Source: Siphonodentalium dalli
Taxonomy: Eukaryota; Mollusca; Scaphopoda; Gadilida; Siphonodentaliidae
Assembly (NCBI GenBank): GCA_032622095.1
Contig: CP136066.1
Location: forward strand, 144,549,559-144,613,558
Reading direction: 5' to 3'
Length of the DNA: 64,000 nt
The notes beneath the pieces are model-generated. The model had not been told where the DNA came from and made no database searches. It was given only the letters and a program-made list of their open reading frames with translations. A program made the translations under genes and the position numbers. Each line of letters starts with the position of its first letter. The stretch's first letter is position 1. Of the stretch, positions 24,922-36,430 are shown piece by piece.

Positions 24922-25077
24922 GTATAAATTAACTGCAAGATAACACCTTTTTAGACTCATGAGATATATTGTTGTGCAAATATAATGTTACACAATACAC
25001 TTATTGTGTAACATTAAATTAGCACAATAATATATCGCATGAGTCTAAAAAGGTGTTATTTTGCAGTTAATTTATAC
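24922..25077. repeat. 156-bp near-perfect palindrome
   Basis: GTATAAATTAACTGCAA and its complement close the ends; GTTACACAATA and TATTGTGTAAC meet at the centre near 24998. Probably a small fold-back MITE. The same MSLKRCY-type frame is readable on both strands because of the symmetry. Confidence 0.85.
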
Positions 25078-25357
25078 GTCGACACGGAATGCATACAGGC
25101 GGCGTTACATGATATAGAACGACGCACTGAAGCCATATACACCGCATCGAGACAAACGATCTTTATTTTTAGCACATCCCGGCATATCTGGAAGAAACAA
25201 TACAAAACGCTCCGGACGAGTCTGTTTCTGATATGGTAAACATAAAGAGCGTTTATCTCACATGATAGATCGATATTCGTGTAATTATCGACCAATCGTC
25301 CCCCCTTACAATTACGTAGACATACCGAATGTCCCAAATGAGCCGTGTTCATTTTAA

Positions 25358-25510
25358 CCCTTCCATGTCTGCATGGAGCTTCCTGAAAACTGTGTGCCAA
25401 TTAATGCATGCTCTTATATATGCGAGTCTCCCATATACTCGCATATATAATAGAATGCACTGGAAGAGGATCATTAACGTCGCACCAGCCATGTGGCCTC
25501 ATTTCAAGTA
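25358..25510 (+). mobile_element. Broken twin-hairpin MITE
   Basis: TTTTAACCCTTCCATG, GCATGCTCTTATATATGCGA and GAATGCACTGG match the 55179 and 60003 family. Only one hairpin remains and the right TTAA end is not recognisable. Confidence 0.55.
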
Positions 25511-25975
25511 AAACGCTAGTTTTGGGTTATATAGCTTTAACGGACATGCAACTCCATTTTTTTTCTACGTAATTTGGGGTCGACGGATACGATAGGTCGA
25601 TAAATAAAGAACTATTGATATACCGGCTTCATTTGCCCTGAAAAACACTTGCCAAAGTCACAGCCATTTTTCTGCAGTTTTCAACTTTTCGTCAGAAATC
25701 ACACAGACGCTCTTTATTGCTACAATATCAGGAATAAACTACAACGGAACGCTCTTTTCTGTTCCATGTCGTACAAATGGCTGTTTTGTGTTCGGGAGCC
25801 AAACACCGTATGCACAGTTGTATTTTTCATTACTTCAATGCGTCTTTTTGGGTAACATAATGCTCGCAGAAAGGTAGTTCAGATATTTATTGACCTATTT
25901 CGATACTGAGAAACATTCAAAAGCTAATAATATTATGTATATTTTGGAGCGCAAACCGCCATGGCTTTAAGATGT
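25505..25975 (+). repeat. Dispersed repeat, copy 1
   Basis: It shares GATACGATAGGTCGA, CACTTGCCAAAGTCACAGCC and AAAAGCTAATAATATTAT with 26445-26895, about 930 bp further on. It carries the paired CGCTCTTTAT motifs at 25708 and 25750. Confidence 0.75.
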
Positions 25976-26187
25976 GACGACACATATAGGATATATTATA
26001 GGCGTAATATACTCCAGCTACTGGTCAGGAGTTCAGACAACTAACTAAACCTGAGATGTGTTATTCTAAACTCTTCACGTGTTATCGCAGCTTAGTGAGT
26101 TCGACGATATCATTTTATCGTGCCAACATAGATACCTGGCATTCTAACCAGTTTCTGAACAGCACTAAAATATTTTGAGTGTATTCC

Positions 26188-26300
26188 GGTGTTAGATATC
26201 ACTAAGGAAGATTACAATGCCCCGAGTCAGAGCTGATGTTGCCAGAAAACAACCTGTATTTATCGAGGAAGCACCAAGGAAAGATAACAATTTCGCTACA
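26188..26300 (+). pseudogene. Exon-like segment, copy 1
   Basis: The frame reads RADVARKQPVFIEEAPRKDN within a 74-codon open stretch from an ATG at 26217. A homologous segment at 31763-31862 reads ADVTKKPAVVFIEDAPKER. Sequence conservation (TATTTATCGAGGAWGCACCA) is strong over about 100 bp. No family recognised. Either a duplicated exon or part of an unnamed repeat. Confidence 0.4.
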
Positions 26301-26444
26301 TTGTATAGTATATACGTGGAGAACTTTAATCCTCACCTGACAATCGTGATTGGGGACAGCATGCGAGACACTCCTCTCTCTGATGATATAAGGCATTGTT
26401 TGATATCCTTTCACCAACAGACCATGCGACGAACAAGTTAGCTA

Positions 26445-26895
26445 TTTCTCTATAGCAAACGGACATGGCTCATTCGAACCTCCAAATTTTGTCTACCTAA
26501 TTTGGAGGGACGGATACGATAGGTCGACAAATACACGAACTAATGATTTACGGGCTTCATATGCATGCTTTGAAAAACACTTGCCAAAGTCACAGCCATT
26601 TTCCAGTCGTTATCAATTTTTCGCCCGATGTCAGACAGACGCTCTTTAATATAGCTACCATATCAGGAATAGAATAACATGTAACTCTCTTTTCTGTTCC
26701 ATGTCGTGCAAATGGCTGTTTTTTGTTTGGGACCCAAACTCCTTGTTCATATTTGCATTTTCATTGCTTCTTTTTTGGGTTACAGCATGCTCGTAGAAAG
26801 GTAGTTAAGATATTTATCGACCTATTTCGATACCGAGAAAAATTCAAAAGCTAATAATATTATTTGTATTTTGGAGCACAAACCGGCATGTGGCT
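26445..26895 (+). repeat. Dispersed repeat, copy 2
   Basis: Same family as 25505-25975, with the paired motif stretched to about 55 bp spacing. A third, shorter copy is at 36165-36430. Confidence 0.75.
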
Positions 26896-26983
26896 TAACT
26901 CAGAAGTATATTTATAAAATAACATTTTGAGCCAGAGAGTTTTAGTGACTTACAAAATTATCAGAAATTATATAAGCACTTTA

Positions 26984-27907
26984 TCTATTATATATTTTGG
27001 AAGATCTGTGTGTCTGTGTGTGGTCTGTGTGTGTGTCTGTGTGTGTGTTCGCGATGAACTCAAAAACGGCCCACCCGATTTCGATGAAACTTGGTATGTG
27101 GGGGTATTTTCGGCCGGGGACGAACATAGGCCTATTAATTTGTCCGTGCGAGGTCAACTTTTCACGTGCCGAGGTCAAATCTGTTTTTACGCCGTTTTGC
27201 GCTAATATATTTCAGTTCGGTGCTTACAAATCGATTCGAAACAGCGCGAATAATAACATGCCAGTCATAATAATGACACTATGAGAATCTTTCGTGTTTC
27301 CTCTTTCCAACGATATATAATATGTATGTATCCGTTTTAGTTATCTGCCTCAATTATTAAGAAGAAGTGGTACGATCTTCTATCAGGGTAAAAACAATGC
27401 GTAACTTCTATGACGTCGTTAGAGGTCATAAAGTTAGATCACGTTAACTCTTCTCCGGCCGATGCATTTGACTGTTTCAGACGTCTTGGCGATATCTCGG
27501 GCACCGATGGTAATTTATCTTTACGTTGAAACTTGATAATTAATGAGCGTGTGTATATGAGGCGCGTTTATATACTTCAGTGGAAATCAAATCGGGTTAA
27601 ACTGGCGGATTTTTTCGGACGAAATTTGATGCATAGGGTATCTCGGTATCCGCTGGGCCGATTTCCCGGTATCCGCTGGGCCGATTTCCACCATTTTTGG
27701 GGTGTTGGTCCACCTGACCTTGACCTTCAAAATGGTCAATTCAAGGTCAAATCGGGTAAAACCGGATGGATTTCGACGGGTACTTTTGTCGGGTACTTTT
27801 GTTCGGGCACTGTGTTTTGGACGGGTCAAATCGTGACCCCACTTGACCTTGGCCTTCAAAATAGACAATTCAAGGTCAAAGCCCGGACGAAGTCGGGTCA
27901 CCTTCTA
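26984..27907 (+). mobile_element. Helitron-like copy A (924 bp)
   Basis: It begins A/TCTATTATATATTTTGG, a 5' TC after a host A. After a TGTG/TGTC microsatellite it contains TTCGCGATGAACTC and repeated TGACCTTGACCTTCAAAAT units, and near its 3' end the hairpin CCCGGACGAAGTCGGG followed by TCACCTTCTA. Complete copies end CTAG before T, matching the non-autonomous Helitron pattern (5' TC, 3' hairpin then CTRR, insertion between A and T). Copy A lacks the final G. No Rep/helicase coding. Confidence 0.65.
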
Positions 27908-27913
27908 TATATA

Positions 27914-28837
27914 CTAGAAGGTGACCCGACTTCGTCCGGGCTTTGACCTTGAATTGTCTATTTTGAAGGCGAAGGTCAAGTGGGGTCACGATTTGACCCG
28001 TCCAAAACACAGTGCCCGAACAAAAGTACCGACAAAAGTACCCGTCGAAATCCATCCGGTTTTACCCGATTTGACCTTGAATTGACCATTTTGAAGGTCA
28101 AGGTCAGGTGGACCAACACCCCAAAAATGGTGGAAATCGGCCCAGCGGATACCGGGAAATCGGCCCAGCGGATACCGAGATACCCTATGCATCAAATTTC
28201 GTCCGAAAAAATCCGCCAGTTTAACCCGATTTGATTTCCACTGAAGTATATAAACGCGCCTTATATACACACGCTCATTAATTATCAAGTTTCAACGTAA
28301 AGATAAATTACCATCGGTGCCCGAGATATCGCCAAGACGTCTGAAACAGTCAAATGCATCGGCCGGAGAAGAGTTAACGTGATCTAACTTTATGACCTCT
28401 AACGACGTCATAGAAGTTACGCATTGTTTTTACCCTGATAGAAGATCGTACCACTTCTTCTTAATAATTGAGGCAGATAACTAAAACGGATACATACATA
28501 TTATATATCGTTGGAAAGAGGAAACACGAAAGATTCTCATAGTGTCATTATTATGACTGGCTTGTTATTATTCGCGCTGTTTCGAATCGATTTGTAAGCA
28601 CCGAACTGAAATATATTAGCGCAAAACGGCGTAAAAACAGATTTGACCTCGGCACGTGAAAAGTTGACCTCGCACGGACAAATTAATAGGCCTATGTTCG
28701 TCCCCGGCCGAAAATACCCCCACATACCAAGTTTCATCGAAATCGGGTGGGCCGTTTTTGAGTTCATCGCGAACACACACACAGACACACACACAGACCA
28801 CACACAGACACACAGATCTTCCAAAATATATAATAGA
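27914..28837 (-). mobile_element. Helitron-like copy B (924 bp, inverted)
   Basis: Tail-to-tail with copy A across a 6-bp TATATA spacer. I count only about four single-base differences in the arms, so the pair is a near-identical 1.85-kb palindrome. It begins CTAGAAGGTG on the plus strand, the complement of the normal 3' end. Confidence 0.65.
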
Positions 28838-29457
28838 TTATATATTTTGGAAGATCTGTGTGTCTGTGTGTCTGTCTGTGTGTCTGTGTGTCTGTGTGTT
28901 CGCGATGAACTCGAAAAAGGCCCACCCGATTTCGATGAAACTTGGAATGTGGCGGTATTTTCGGCCGGGGACGAACATAGGCATATTAATTTGTCCGTGC
29001 GACATGACCTTGACCTTGAAATCGGGTCATTTCAAGGTCAAACGCCCGAATATCACGGGATTTCAACGAAACTTGGTATGTGGGGGTACTTTCTTATGGC
29101 GAGTCTCATAAGCATATTCATTTGCCCGTGCGACGTGACCTTGACCTTGAAATCGGTAACTTCAAGGTCAAATCGCCAATTTTGATGTGATTTCGACGAA
29201 ATTTGATACGTGGGGTTACTTTTGTCCACTGATTGTTTTGGACGGGTCCAATCGTGACCCCGACCAGACCTTGACCTTCAAAATGATCAATTCAAGGTCA
29301 AATCGGGTAAAACCGGATGGATTTCGACGGGCACGTTTGTCGGGTACTTTTGTCCGGGCAGTGTTTTTGGACTAGTCAAATCGTGACCCCACTTGACCTT
29401 GACCTTCAAAATGGACAATTCAAAGTCAAAGCCCGGACGAAGTCGGGTCACCTTCTA
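28838..29457 (+). mobile_element. Helitron-like copy C (620 bp)
   Basis: Head-to-head with copy B with no spacer; the first four bases are missing. It has a shorter interior than A, built of units with TGACCTTGACCTTGAAATCG. It ends CTTCTA and is followed at once by copy D. Confidence 0.65.
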
Positions 29458-30201
29458 TCTATTATATATTTTGGAAGATCTGTGTGTCTGTCTGTGTGTC
29501 TGTCTGTGTGTTCGCGATGAACTCGAAAACGGCCCACCCGATTTCGATGAAACTTGGTATGTGGGGGTATTTTCGGCCGGGAACGAACATAGGCATATTA
29601 ATTTGTCCGTGCGACGTGACCTTGACCTTGAAATCGGGTAATTTCAAGGTCAAACGCCCGAATATCACGGGATTTCGATGAAACTTGGTATGTGTGGGTA
29701 TCTTCGGTCGGGGAGTGGCATAAACCTATTAATTTGTCCGTGCGACGTGACCTTGACTTTGAAATCGGGTAATTTCAAGGTCAAATGCCCAAATATTACG
29801 GGATTTCGATGAAACTTGGTATGCGGGGGTACATTCGTATGGGGAGTATCATAAGCATATTCATTTGCCCGCGCGACGTGACCTTGACCTTGAAATCGGG
29901 TCAATTCAAGGTCAAATCGCCAATTTTGATGGGATTTCGACGAAATTTGATACATGGGTGTACTTTTGTCAACTGAGTGTTTTGGACGGGTCAAATCGTG
30001 ACCCCGACCTGACCTTGACCTTCAAAATAATAAATTCAAGGTCAAATCGGGTAAAACCGGATGGATTTCGACGGGCACGTTTGTCGGGTACTTTTGTCCG
30101 GGCAGTGTTTTGGACGGGTCAAATCGTTACCTCAACTGACCTTGACCTTCAAAATGGTCAATTCAAGGACAAAGCCCGGACGAAGTCGGGTCACCTTCTA
30201 G
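29458..30201 (+). mobile_element. Helitron-like copy D (744 bp)
   Basis: Starts TCTATTATATATTTTGG and ends CCTTCTAG. It holds one more internal unit than C and E, which explains its extra length. Confidence 0.7.
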
Positions 30202-30823
30202 TCTATTATATATTTTGGAAGATCTGTGTGTCTGTGTGTCTGTCTATGTGTCTGTATGTGTGTTCGCGATGAACTCAAAAACGGCCCACCCGATTTCAAT
30301 GAAACTTGGTATGTTGGGGTATTTTCGGCCGGGGACGAACATAGGCATATTAATTTGTCCGTGCGACGTGACATTGACCTTGAAATCGGGTCATTTCAAG
30401 GTCAAACGCCCGAATATCACGGGATTTCGATGAAACTTGGTATGTGGGGGTACTTTCTCATGGCGAGTATCATAAGCATATTCATTTGCCCGTGCGACGT
30501 GACATCGACCTTGAAATCGGGTAACTTCAAGGTCAAATCGCCAATTTTTATGGGATTTCGATGAAATTTGATACGTGGGGTTAGTTTTGTCCACTGATTG
30601 TTTTGGACGGGTCCAATCGTGACCCCGACCAGACCTTGACCTTCAAAATGATCAATTCAAGGTAAAATCGGGTAAAATCGGATGGATTTCGACGGGCACG
30701 TTTGTCGGATACTTTTGTCCGGGCAGTGTTTTTGGACTGGTCAAATCGTGACCCCACTTGACCTTGACCTTCAAAATGGACAATTCAAGGTCAAAGCCCG
30801 GACGAAGTCGGGTCTCCTTCTAG
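30202..30823 (+). mobile_element. Helitron-like copy E (622 bp)
   Basis: Starts TCTATT immediately after the CTAG of copy D, and ends CTAG directly against copy F. Confidence 0.7.
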
Positions 30824-31602
30824 TCTATTATATATTTTTGGAAGATCTGTCTGTCTGTGTGTTCGCGATGAACTCGAAAACGGCCGACCCGATTTCGATG
30901 AAACTTCGTATGTGAGGGTACTATCGGCCGGGAAGTGGCATAGGCATATTAATTTTCAGATCCGAGGTCAACTTTTCACGTGCCGATGTCAAATCTGTTT
31001 TTACGCTGTGTTACGGGACTTTCATTTGAGTTCGGTGCTTACAAATCGATTCGAAACAGCGCGAATAATAAAATGCCAGTCATAATTATGACACTGTGAG
31101 AATATTTCGTGTTTCCTCTTTCCAACGATATATAATGCGTATGTATCCGTTTGAGTTATCTGCCTCAATTATCAAGAATAAGTGGTACTATCTTCCATCA
31201 GGATAAAAACAATACGTAACTTCTATGACGTCGTTAGGGGTCATAACGTTAGATCACGTTAACGCTTAACCGGCCGATGCATTTGACTATTTCAGACGTC
31301 TTGGCGATATCTCGGGCACCGATGGTAATTTATCTTTACGTTGAAACTTGATAATTAATGAGCGTGTGTATATGAGGCGCGTTTATATACTTGAGTGGAA
31401 ATCAAATCGGGTTAAACTGGCGGATTTTTACGGACGAAATTTGATGCATAGGGTATCTCGGTATCCGCTGGGCCGATTTCCCGGTATCCGCTGGGCCGAT
31501 TTCCACCATTTTTTGGGGTGTTGGTGTTTGACCCCACCTGACCTTGACTTCAAAATGGTCAATTCAAGGTCAAAGCCCGGACGAAGTCGGGTCACCTTCT
31601 AG
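30824..31602 (+). mobile_element. Helitron-like copy F (779 bp)
   Basis: Starts TCTATTATATATTTTTGG and ends CCTTCTAG/T. Its interior matches copies A and B (GACGTCGTTAG, GCCGATGCATTTGAC), not C-E, so the array mixes two subfamilies. Confidence 0.7.
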
Positions 31603-31689
31603 TATATTATAAAGGAGACTTCATATAAAGACAAAACGACCTCACATAGTGGCGACTTTATATCATGACGAGACGACCTCACATAATGG

Positions 31690-31755
31690 CGATGATGCAT
31701 GATGGTGGTGGTGGCGGTGGTAGTGATAATGCTGATGATGATGGTGGTGGTGTTG
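31690..31755 (+). repeat. GGT/GAT-rich microsatellite
   Basis: Imperfect GGT and GAT triplets (GGTGGTGGTGGCGGTGGTAG). It produces a Gly/Asp-rich frame with no other support. Confidence 0.7.
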
Positions 31756-31762
31756 CGTTTTT

Positions 31763-31862
31763 GTTATATATTACTCAGAAAGATAATAATGCCATAGCTG
31801 ATGTTACCAAAAAACCTGCAGTTGTATTTATCGAGGATGCACCAAAGGAAAGATAACAGTTT
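31763..31862 (+). pseudogene. Exon-like segment, copy 2
   Basis: Counterpart of 26188-26300, lying 160 bp after the Helitron-like array. The frame ends at TAA (31854-31856). It is preceded by a GGT-rich stretch (31700-31755). Confidence 0.4.
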
Positions 31863-33170
31863 TAGATTCTTGGGACATTTCCACTTTTTGCTGATATTCG
31901 ATGGTTTTTATGGAACACATCCATTTGATGTGAATAGACGATTAATGCATATGTCAATATGAAGAGAATTTGTCTAGGAATATGCGTGTTCGACCGATAA
32001 ACTTTTTTTGCCCCCCCCCCCCCTCCCCCGAAAAAATTCGAAGGTCTATTACTGGTGTAATAAACATGTTCGTCCGATTAATTTTTGTATGTAATTTGCA
32101 TTTGAAAACGCACAGGTCAGCTTCGAACTTTGTCAGGTTCTGGTGATTGTTTACCGAGTTATCCCATTTTTCGACTTAGAGATCGCAGTGTTTGTATTGT
32201 CCGGATGATAATTTGAGCAATATTCAACATCATTTCTTGATGTTTGGTACGTAGAAGACTCGAGTGAAGTAAGATTTTGGTCATGGTCCGATGATTTTTA
32301 TCACTTTTTCGACATACACATCTTTGGGGGGGGGGTGGGGGGTGGTATCTGGATGATAACTTGTGAAATATTTAACACCTTTTCTTGATATTTAGTATGC
32401 ATGCAGTTCACATTCAAGGAATGCAGTTTTTGCGTTATCTAAATGATAACTTGGGCAATCTCTTATATGTTGTGTGTGATAACATGCAGGTCATCGTCAC
32501 TTTCGAATAAAATTATCGTCTTTCTTATTTCTTCTTTAAAAAAAATCCAACGCCTCAAAGCCACCTCTTTTCTGCGACATTTTATTTTTTATAATATAAT
32601 TTTATTGACATTCTGTGCAATTTCTGGCTGTCACTTGCAAATGATCGATTCGGGAGTATATTAAATAACAATGCATTTGTTTTATTTAGGTAGTTTTAGT
32701 GCTATGAATATGTTGTCAGGGACTTGTGCTTTTAACAGTACGAACCGGTGCCACTATTTTATTGTCTATGTGTCACCGGCAGACAGCGGAAGTTACTTGT
32801 ATAGAATATGAATGTAGTTGTATTGGTCAAGCTAGCAACATTAATTCATACCTAATACGACCCATTCAATCTATTCTACGCATGGCACGTCTACTGCTGC
32901 AACTAATAAGTAAAATAAACTCAACTTAGAGAAACACAAACACGATAACGCAGATCGTTCTTTCTCACAAGTAACTAACTTCTTATAAAAATACGATGTG
33001 TTTACGTCCTAATATTTCCAGTGTGTTGTAAATTTCGTTCAAAAACGCGAGCACCAGCGTAGGTGTATGTTCGGACGGTAACAATTGATACTCACATTGA
33101 TGTGGAACGGCTGTCAGCCAGATATATAACGTCGCGAGCTGAATGGTGTTATCAACTTGTTAGTTGTTCG
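31863..33170. other. No gene; weak repeat at 32155-32400
   Basis: TTTTTCGACTTAGAGATC...CTTGATGTTTGGTACG is followed about 140 bp later by a diverged copy with TTTTTCGACATACACATC. Poly-C at 32013 and poly-G at 32325. Nothing coding recognised. Confidence 0.4.
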
Positions 33171-33177
33171 AGTCAAC

Positions 33178-33690
33178 ACCCCTGGTCAATTGGTCCTGCT
33201 AAATTAGCAGTGCTAATATGCTATGATGCGGGTGGGGCAAACTGATACCGTTACGAAAACGTACCATTATTTTTATAAAGTTGTCATTTTCGCGGTATTT
33301 TGCTAATCCGAGCGATTTGAGAGAAAAAATTGTGTTTATGAAACATTGAAGAACTTATATATTTAAAAAATATATATATAATAATGCCTGTGCTGGTGTT
33401 TCTAAAACGATGTTAATAGCCATATTGATTATAGTTGATGTTCAACGACTAATATAACCATTATTAAAACTATTTCGGAATAAATATGTTTTTGAATGTT
33501 TGATACGCATAATGGCTTTTCTTGTATATGTTCAGATTATCGAAACACCGCGATAAAAAGACAAATTAAAATAGAACGGTTTTTTTTTAACAGCATCACT
33601 TTGCCCTAACAGCATCATAGCAATTCGGCAGGACCCAACCGCATCATAGCACATTAGCAGGACCACTTGACCAGGGGGGGTCAAGGGCTC
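33178..33690. mobile_element. Possible TIR element, CCCTGGTCAA ends
   Basis: The left end CCCTGGTCAATTGGTCCTGC and the right end GCAGGACCACTTGACCAGGG are inverted copies with nearby TGCTATGATGCGG and CCGCATCATAGCA. The right arm is duplicated (33595-33690) and a fragment recurs at 36815-36885. No clear target duplication. Confidence 0.55.
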
Positions 33691-33942
33691 GGACTGCAGT
33701 GTTTTCGTTCAATGTCCGATTCGGGTGTGATGGCATCCATGATACATAACTCTAGTCACCATGGCAACATACTGAACAACCTCTGCAGATAAAGAGCTCC
33801 AATGCCCGATTATTCTTATTATGACAACTGGACGTACCATCAGTACAACACTTTCTTTTAGCAGAATACTTTCTTTTATGGTAAAATAACATTGGACCCA
33901 TATGCAGTATCAATACAAAATGAAGAGTTTGTACTGAATGAG

Positions 33943-34412
33943 TTAAAGATACGGGCGGAGTTGGCGGTGCGTATGCAGAAACAGAAATAATAGTAAAATA
34001 TAGACATACCTTGTTCTTATACCAATCAGAAATATGGCATAAACAGTATGTTATTGTCAAATGTTTTTCATTTGTTATGTAAACAAAAGCAAAAAACGTT
34101 ACGTTACCTGGCTTTTGTTTTTATCCGGATATGGTAAACACAAAGAGCGTTATTTTTTACTGTTTTAATAATAAAGAGCGTTTGAATCACTTGTGTGTGA
34201 TTAACCAATATAATTGCGCTGTGTTATGTAAACAGAAGCAAAACTTTTGTAACACGAGCATGCTCTTGTTTACGTACACCACCATGTCTTGACGACAATA
34301 TACTATTATGTTTGGCATATGAACAAAACTGTATATATTTTAATATTCCTTCTGTTGATGGCGATTTGAACAAATATAAATATTTTTGTAACGAACACGC
34401 ACGTGTCTTTAA
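33943..34412. mobile_element. TTAA fold-back MITE with cassette
   Basis: A 470-bp member of the 57780 family, with ends TTAAAGATACGGGCGG and ACGTGTCTTTAA. The palindrome centre is interrupted by about 90 bp carrying two AAAGAGCGTT motifs (34142 and 34173). Confidence 0.7.
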
Positions 34413-34419
34413 AGCACTT

Positions 34420-35400
34420 TTTTTTTCAATCCCATCGACGATGTCCTCGACTGAACTTGATACTTTATTTTTTAGCTGTAACATGACATATACTTTTGTT
34501 AGTTGACACTGGAAAAACGACCAAATGTTAGTATTTCCTGTTTATTATCAAATAGTGAACATCTTTGTATGATTTACCACTTTTTAAAATTTGTCATTGA
34601 ATCAAAAAATGACAAATAGCTCAGTTCATGGTTTATATATACAGCACATCTTATTTATGTTCACTCAGGCTTGGAATATTGGGTGAACTTGTAGAATAAA
34701 GTATGTATTGTCATCTCAACGGGATAAGGGCATCGTATGCACATTGTTTCAATGCACTTAAAGCACATTGCTTCAAATGCATTTAAAATGTGCAGCACAA
34801 GCACTGACACCGTTGAGAGATATTACTATTAAGTTATATTAGTATATTTTACCTGTATATGTGATTATATATGTGTAAACACTATATGGTGCACCTAGAC
34901 ACAGTCTTGTAACTGACTAGGGTGTTATAAGTGGTCAATGATGTTGTTGTTCACCAGAATTCACAAACACTTTCCAGAGTCTATATTTATTGTGTGCCTC
35001 CTATATATGTGGAGAAGAATATATATAAAGGTTACAATATGGTATATACATGTATATGGTTATCACAACGTCGTTGAAAACACACCAACACAGAGCTGTA
35101 GTATATTGTTTTAACGTAGCCATATGCGTGTGAGTTGAGAGTATATGTTTATACAGTATTAGTTATAACATGGTATATGCGAGCGATGATCGATACCATG
35201 GCGTGTATCAATGACAACAATATACTGGCTACTCTAATATCAATTTGAGTTCCCGCGAATAACACATTACAAATTATAAAATTGTTTTTTTAGGCCAATG
35301 CATTCACAGGGCATAACTGTAACTATCACAATGTGGTCAAGGAGCCGGTTCCAATGATATCCATATTTGTATGGTTCTATTGAGACAGACCGAAGATATT
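34420..35400. other. No recognised gene
   Basis: AT-rich, TA-repeat-rich sequence. No supported feature. Confidence 0.4.
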
Positions 35401-35416
35401 TTAGGCTGTTGAAGCT

Positions 35417-35650
35417 TTATTTGGCCGGTTTTGGCCGGTTTGTTGGGTAAAGGGTTAAGGAAAATGTTTTCAATAATAGTCTGTCAAATTTCTTATATCC
35501 TTGAACTACTTCTAACAGCCCATTAAGGATAGGTATAGATGTTCTTACTTTACACATGTATATACATATTTTTAAAAGGAGAATACATAAGGTTGTTATT
35601 TTATCCAGGGGTCTTGTTTCCTTGACACATTCCAAGTCTAACAAATTCTG
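35417..35650 (-). mobile_element. LINE 3'-end remnant, minus strand
   Basis: The frame reads LDLECVKETRPLDKITTLCI, LLLKICIYMCKVRTSIPIL and LLLKTFSLTLYP, ending NRPKPAK and TAA. The layout (DKIxTLxxLLxKxxIYxCK followed by a PIL segment) resembles the extreme C-terminus of L1-like ORF2. The stop overlaps AATAAA (CCAAATAAAGC), a plausible element 3' end. Shorter and less certain than the remnants at 15.8 and 24.1 kb. Confidence 0.5.
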
Positions 35651-36164
35651 GAGACAGCTCCAATTCAGTATTGCATTTGTCTACCAATCTGGCTTGAAAC
35701 TGCAAAAGAACTGACTATGTGATACAACACTCATAATAATTGCAGTTATGTTTCCCTATTTGAACTGCAGAACGAACAAAGTTCTGTTTCCGACAACTTA
35801 CATTTAAATTATATTAAATTAAATTTAAGTTGTTACCACATTTTAATACCAAAAAATGTACAACAACAACAAAAACGACAAATCCAAAGAAGATTACGCT
35901 GTGTAATAATGGCTAAGAAAATTAATGCAAACCGTCCCAACCTCTATGTTGAAATATTGACCCACATTTACATTTACAATAGCTATAACGACGAACGTCC
36001 TTTTGTCCTATAAACGCAAATCGGAATTCAAGTTGTATTTGAAGTTTGACCATTTTGCATCCACAAATGCGACCATTATTCAGATATGTTAAAATTTACA
36101 TTATATACATGTTGTTGTATGTTTACATTATATACATGTTTCCTGTGGGCGATGGCTTTTCCTC

Positions 36165-36430
36165 GAATGGCTCAGATTTGTTAAACGGACATGGGTCATT
36201 CGAACTGCGATATTTTGACGACCTAAATTGGAAGGAGGTATAAGGTGTGTTGAAAAATACACGAAATATTGATATACCGGCCTTATAATATATGCTCTGG
36301 AAAATACTTGCCAGCTCTTTTCCAGCTCTTTTCTATTTTTCGCACAGACGTTAAACAAAAGCTCTTTATTTCTACAATATCAGTAATAGACTATAAGGAA
36401 CGCTCTTTATTGCTGCACGTCGAAGAAAGT
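36165..36430 (+). repeat. Dispersed repeat, copy 3
   Basis: AAACGGACATGGGTCATTCG, GATATACCGGC and the paired GCTCTTTAT motifs at 36361 and 36402 match the 25.5 and 26.4 kb copies. Confidence 0.65.

Noticed and set aside
27533-30564. Several frames of 100-180 codons across 27-31 kb.
   Set aside because: They are translations of the Helitron-like repeats, appear mirrored on both strands of the palindrome and carry no domain.
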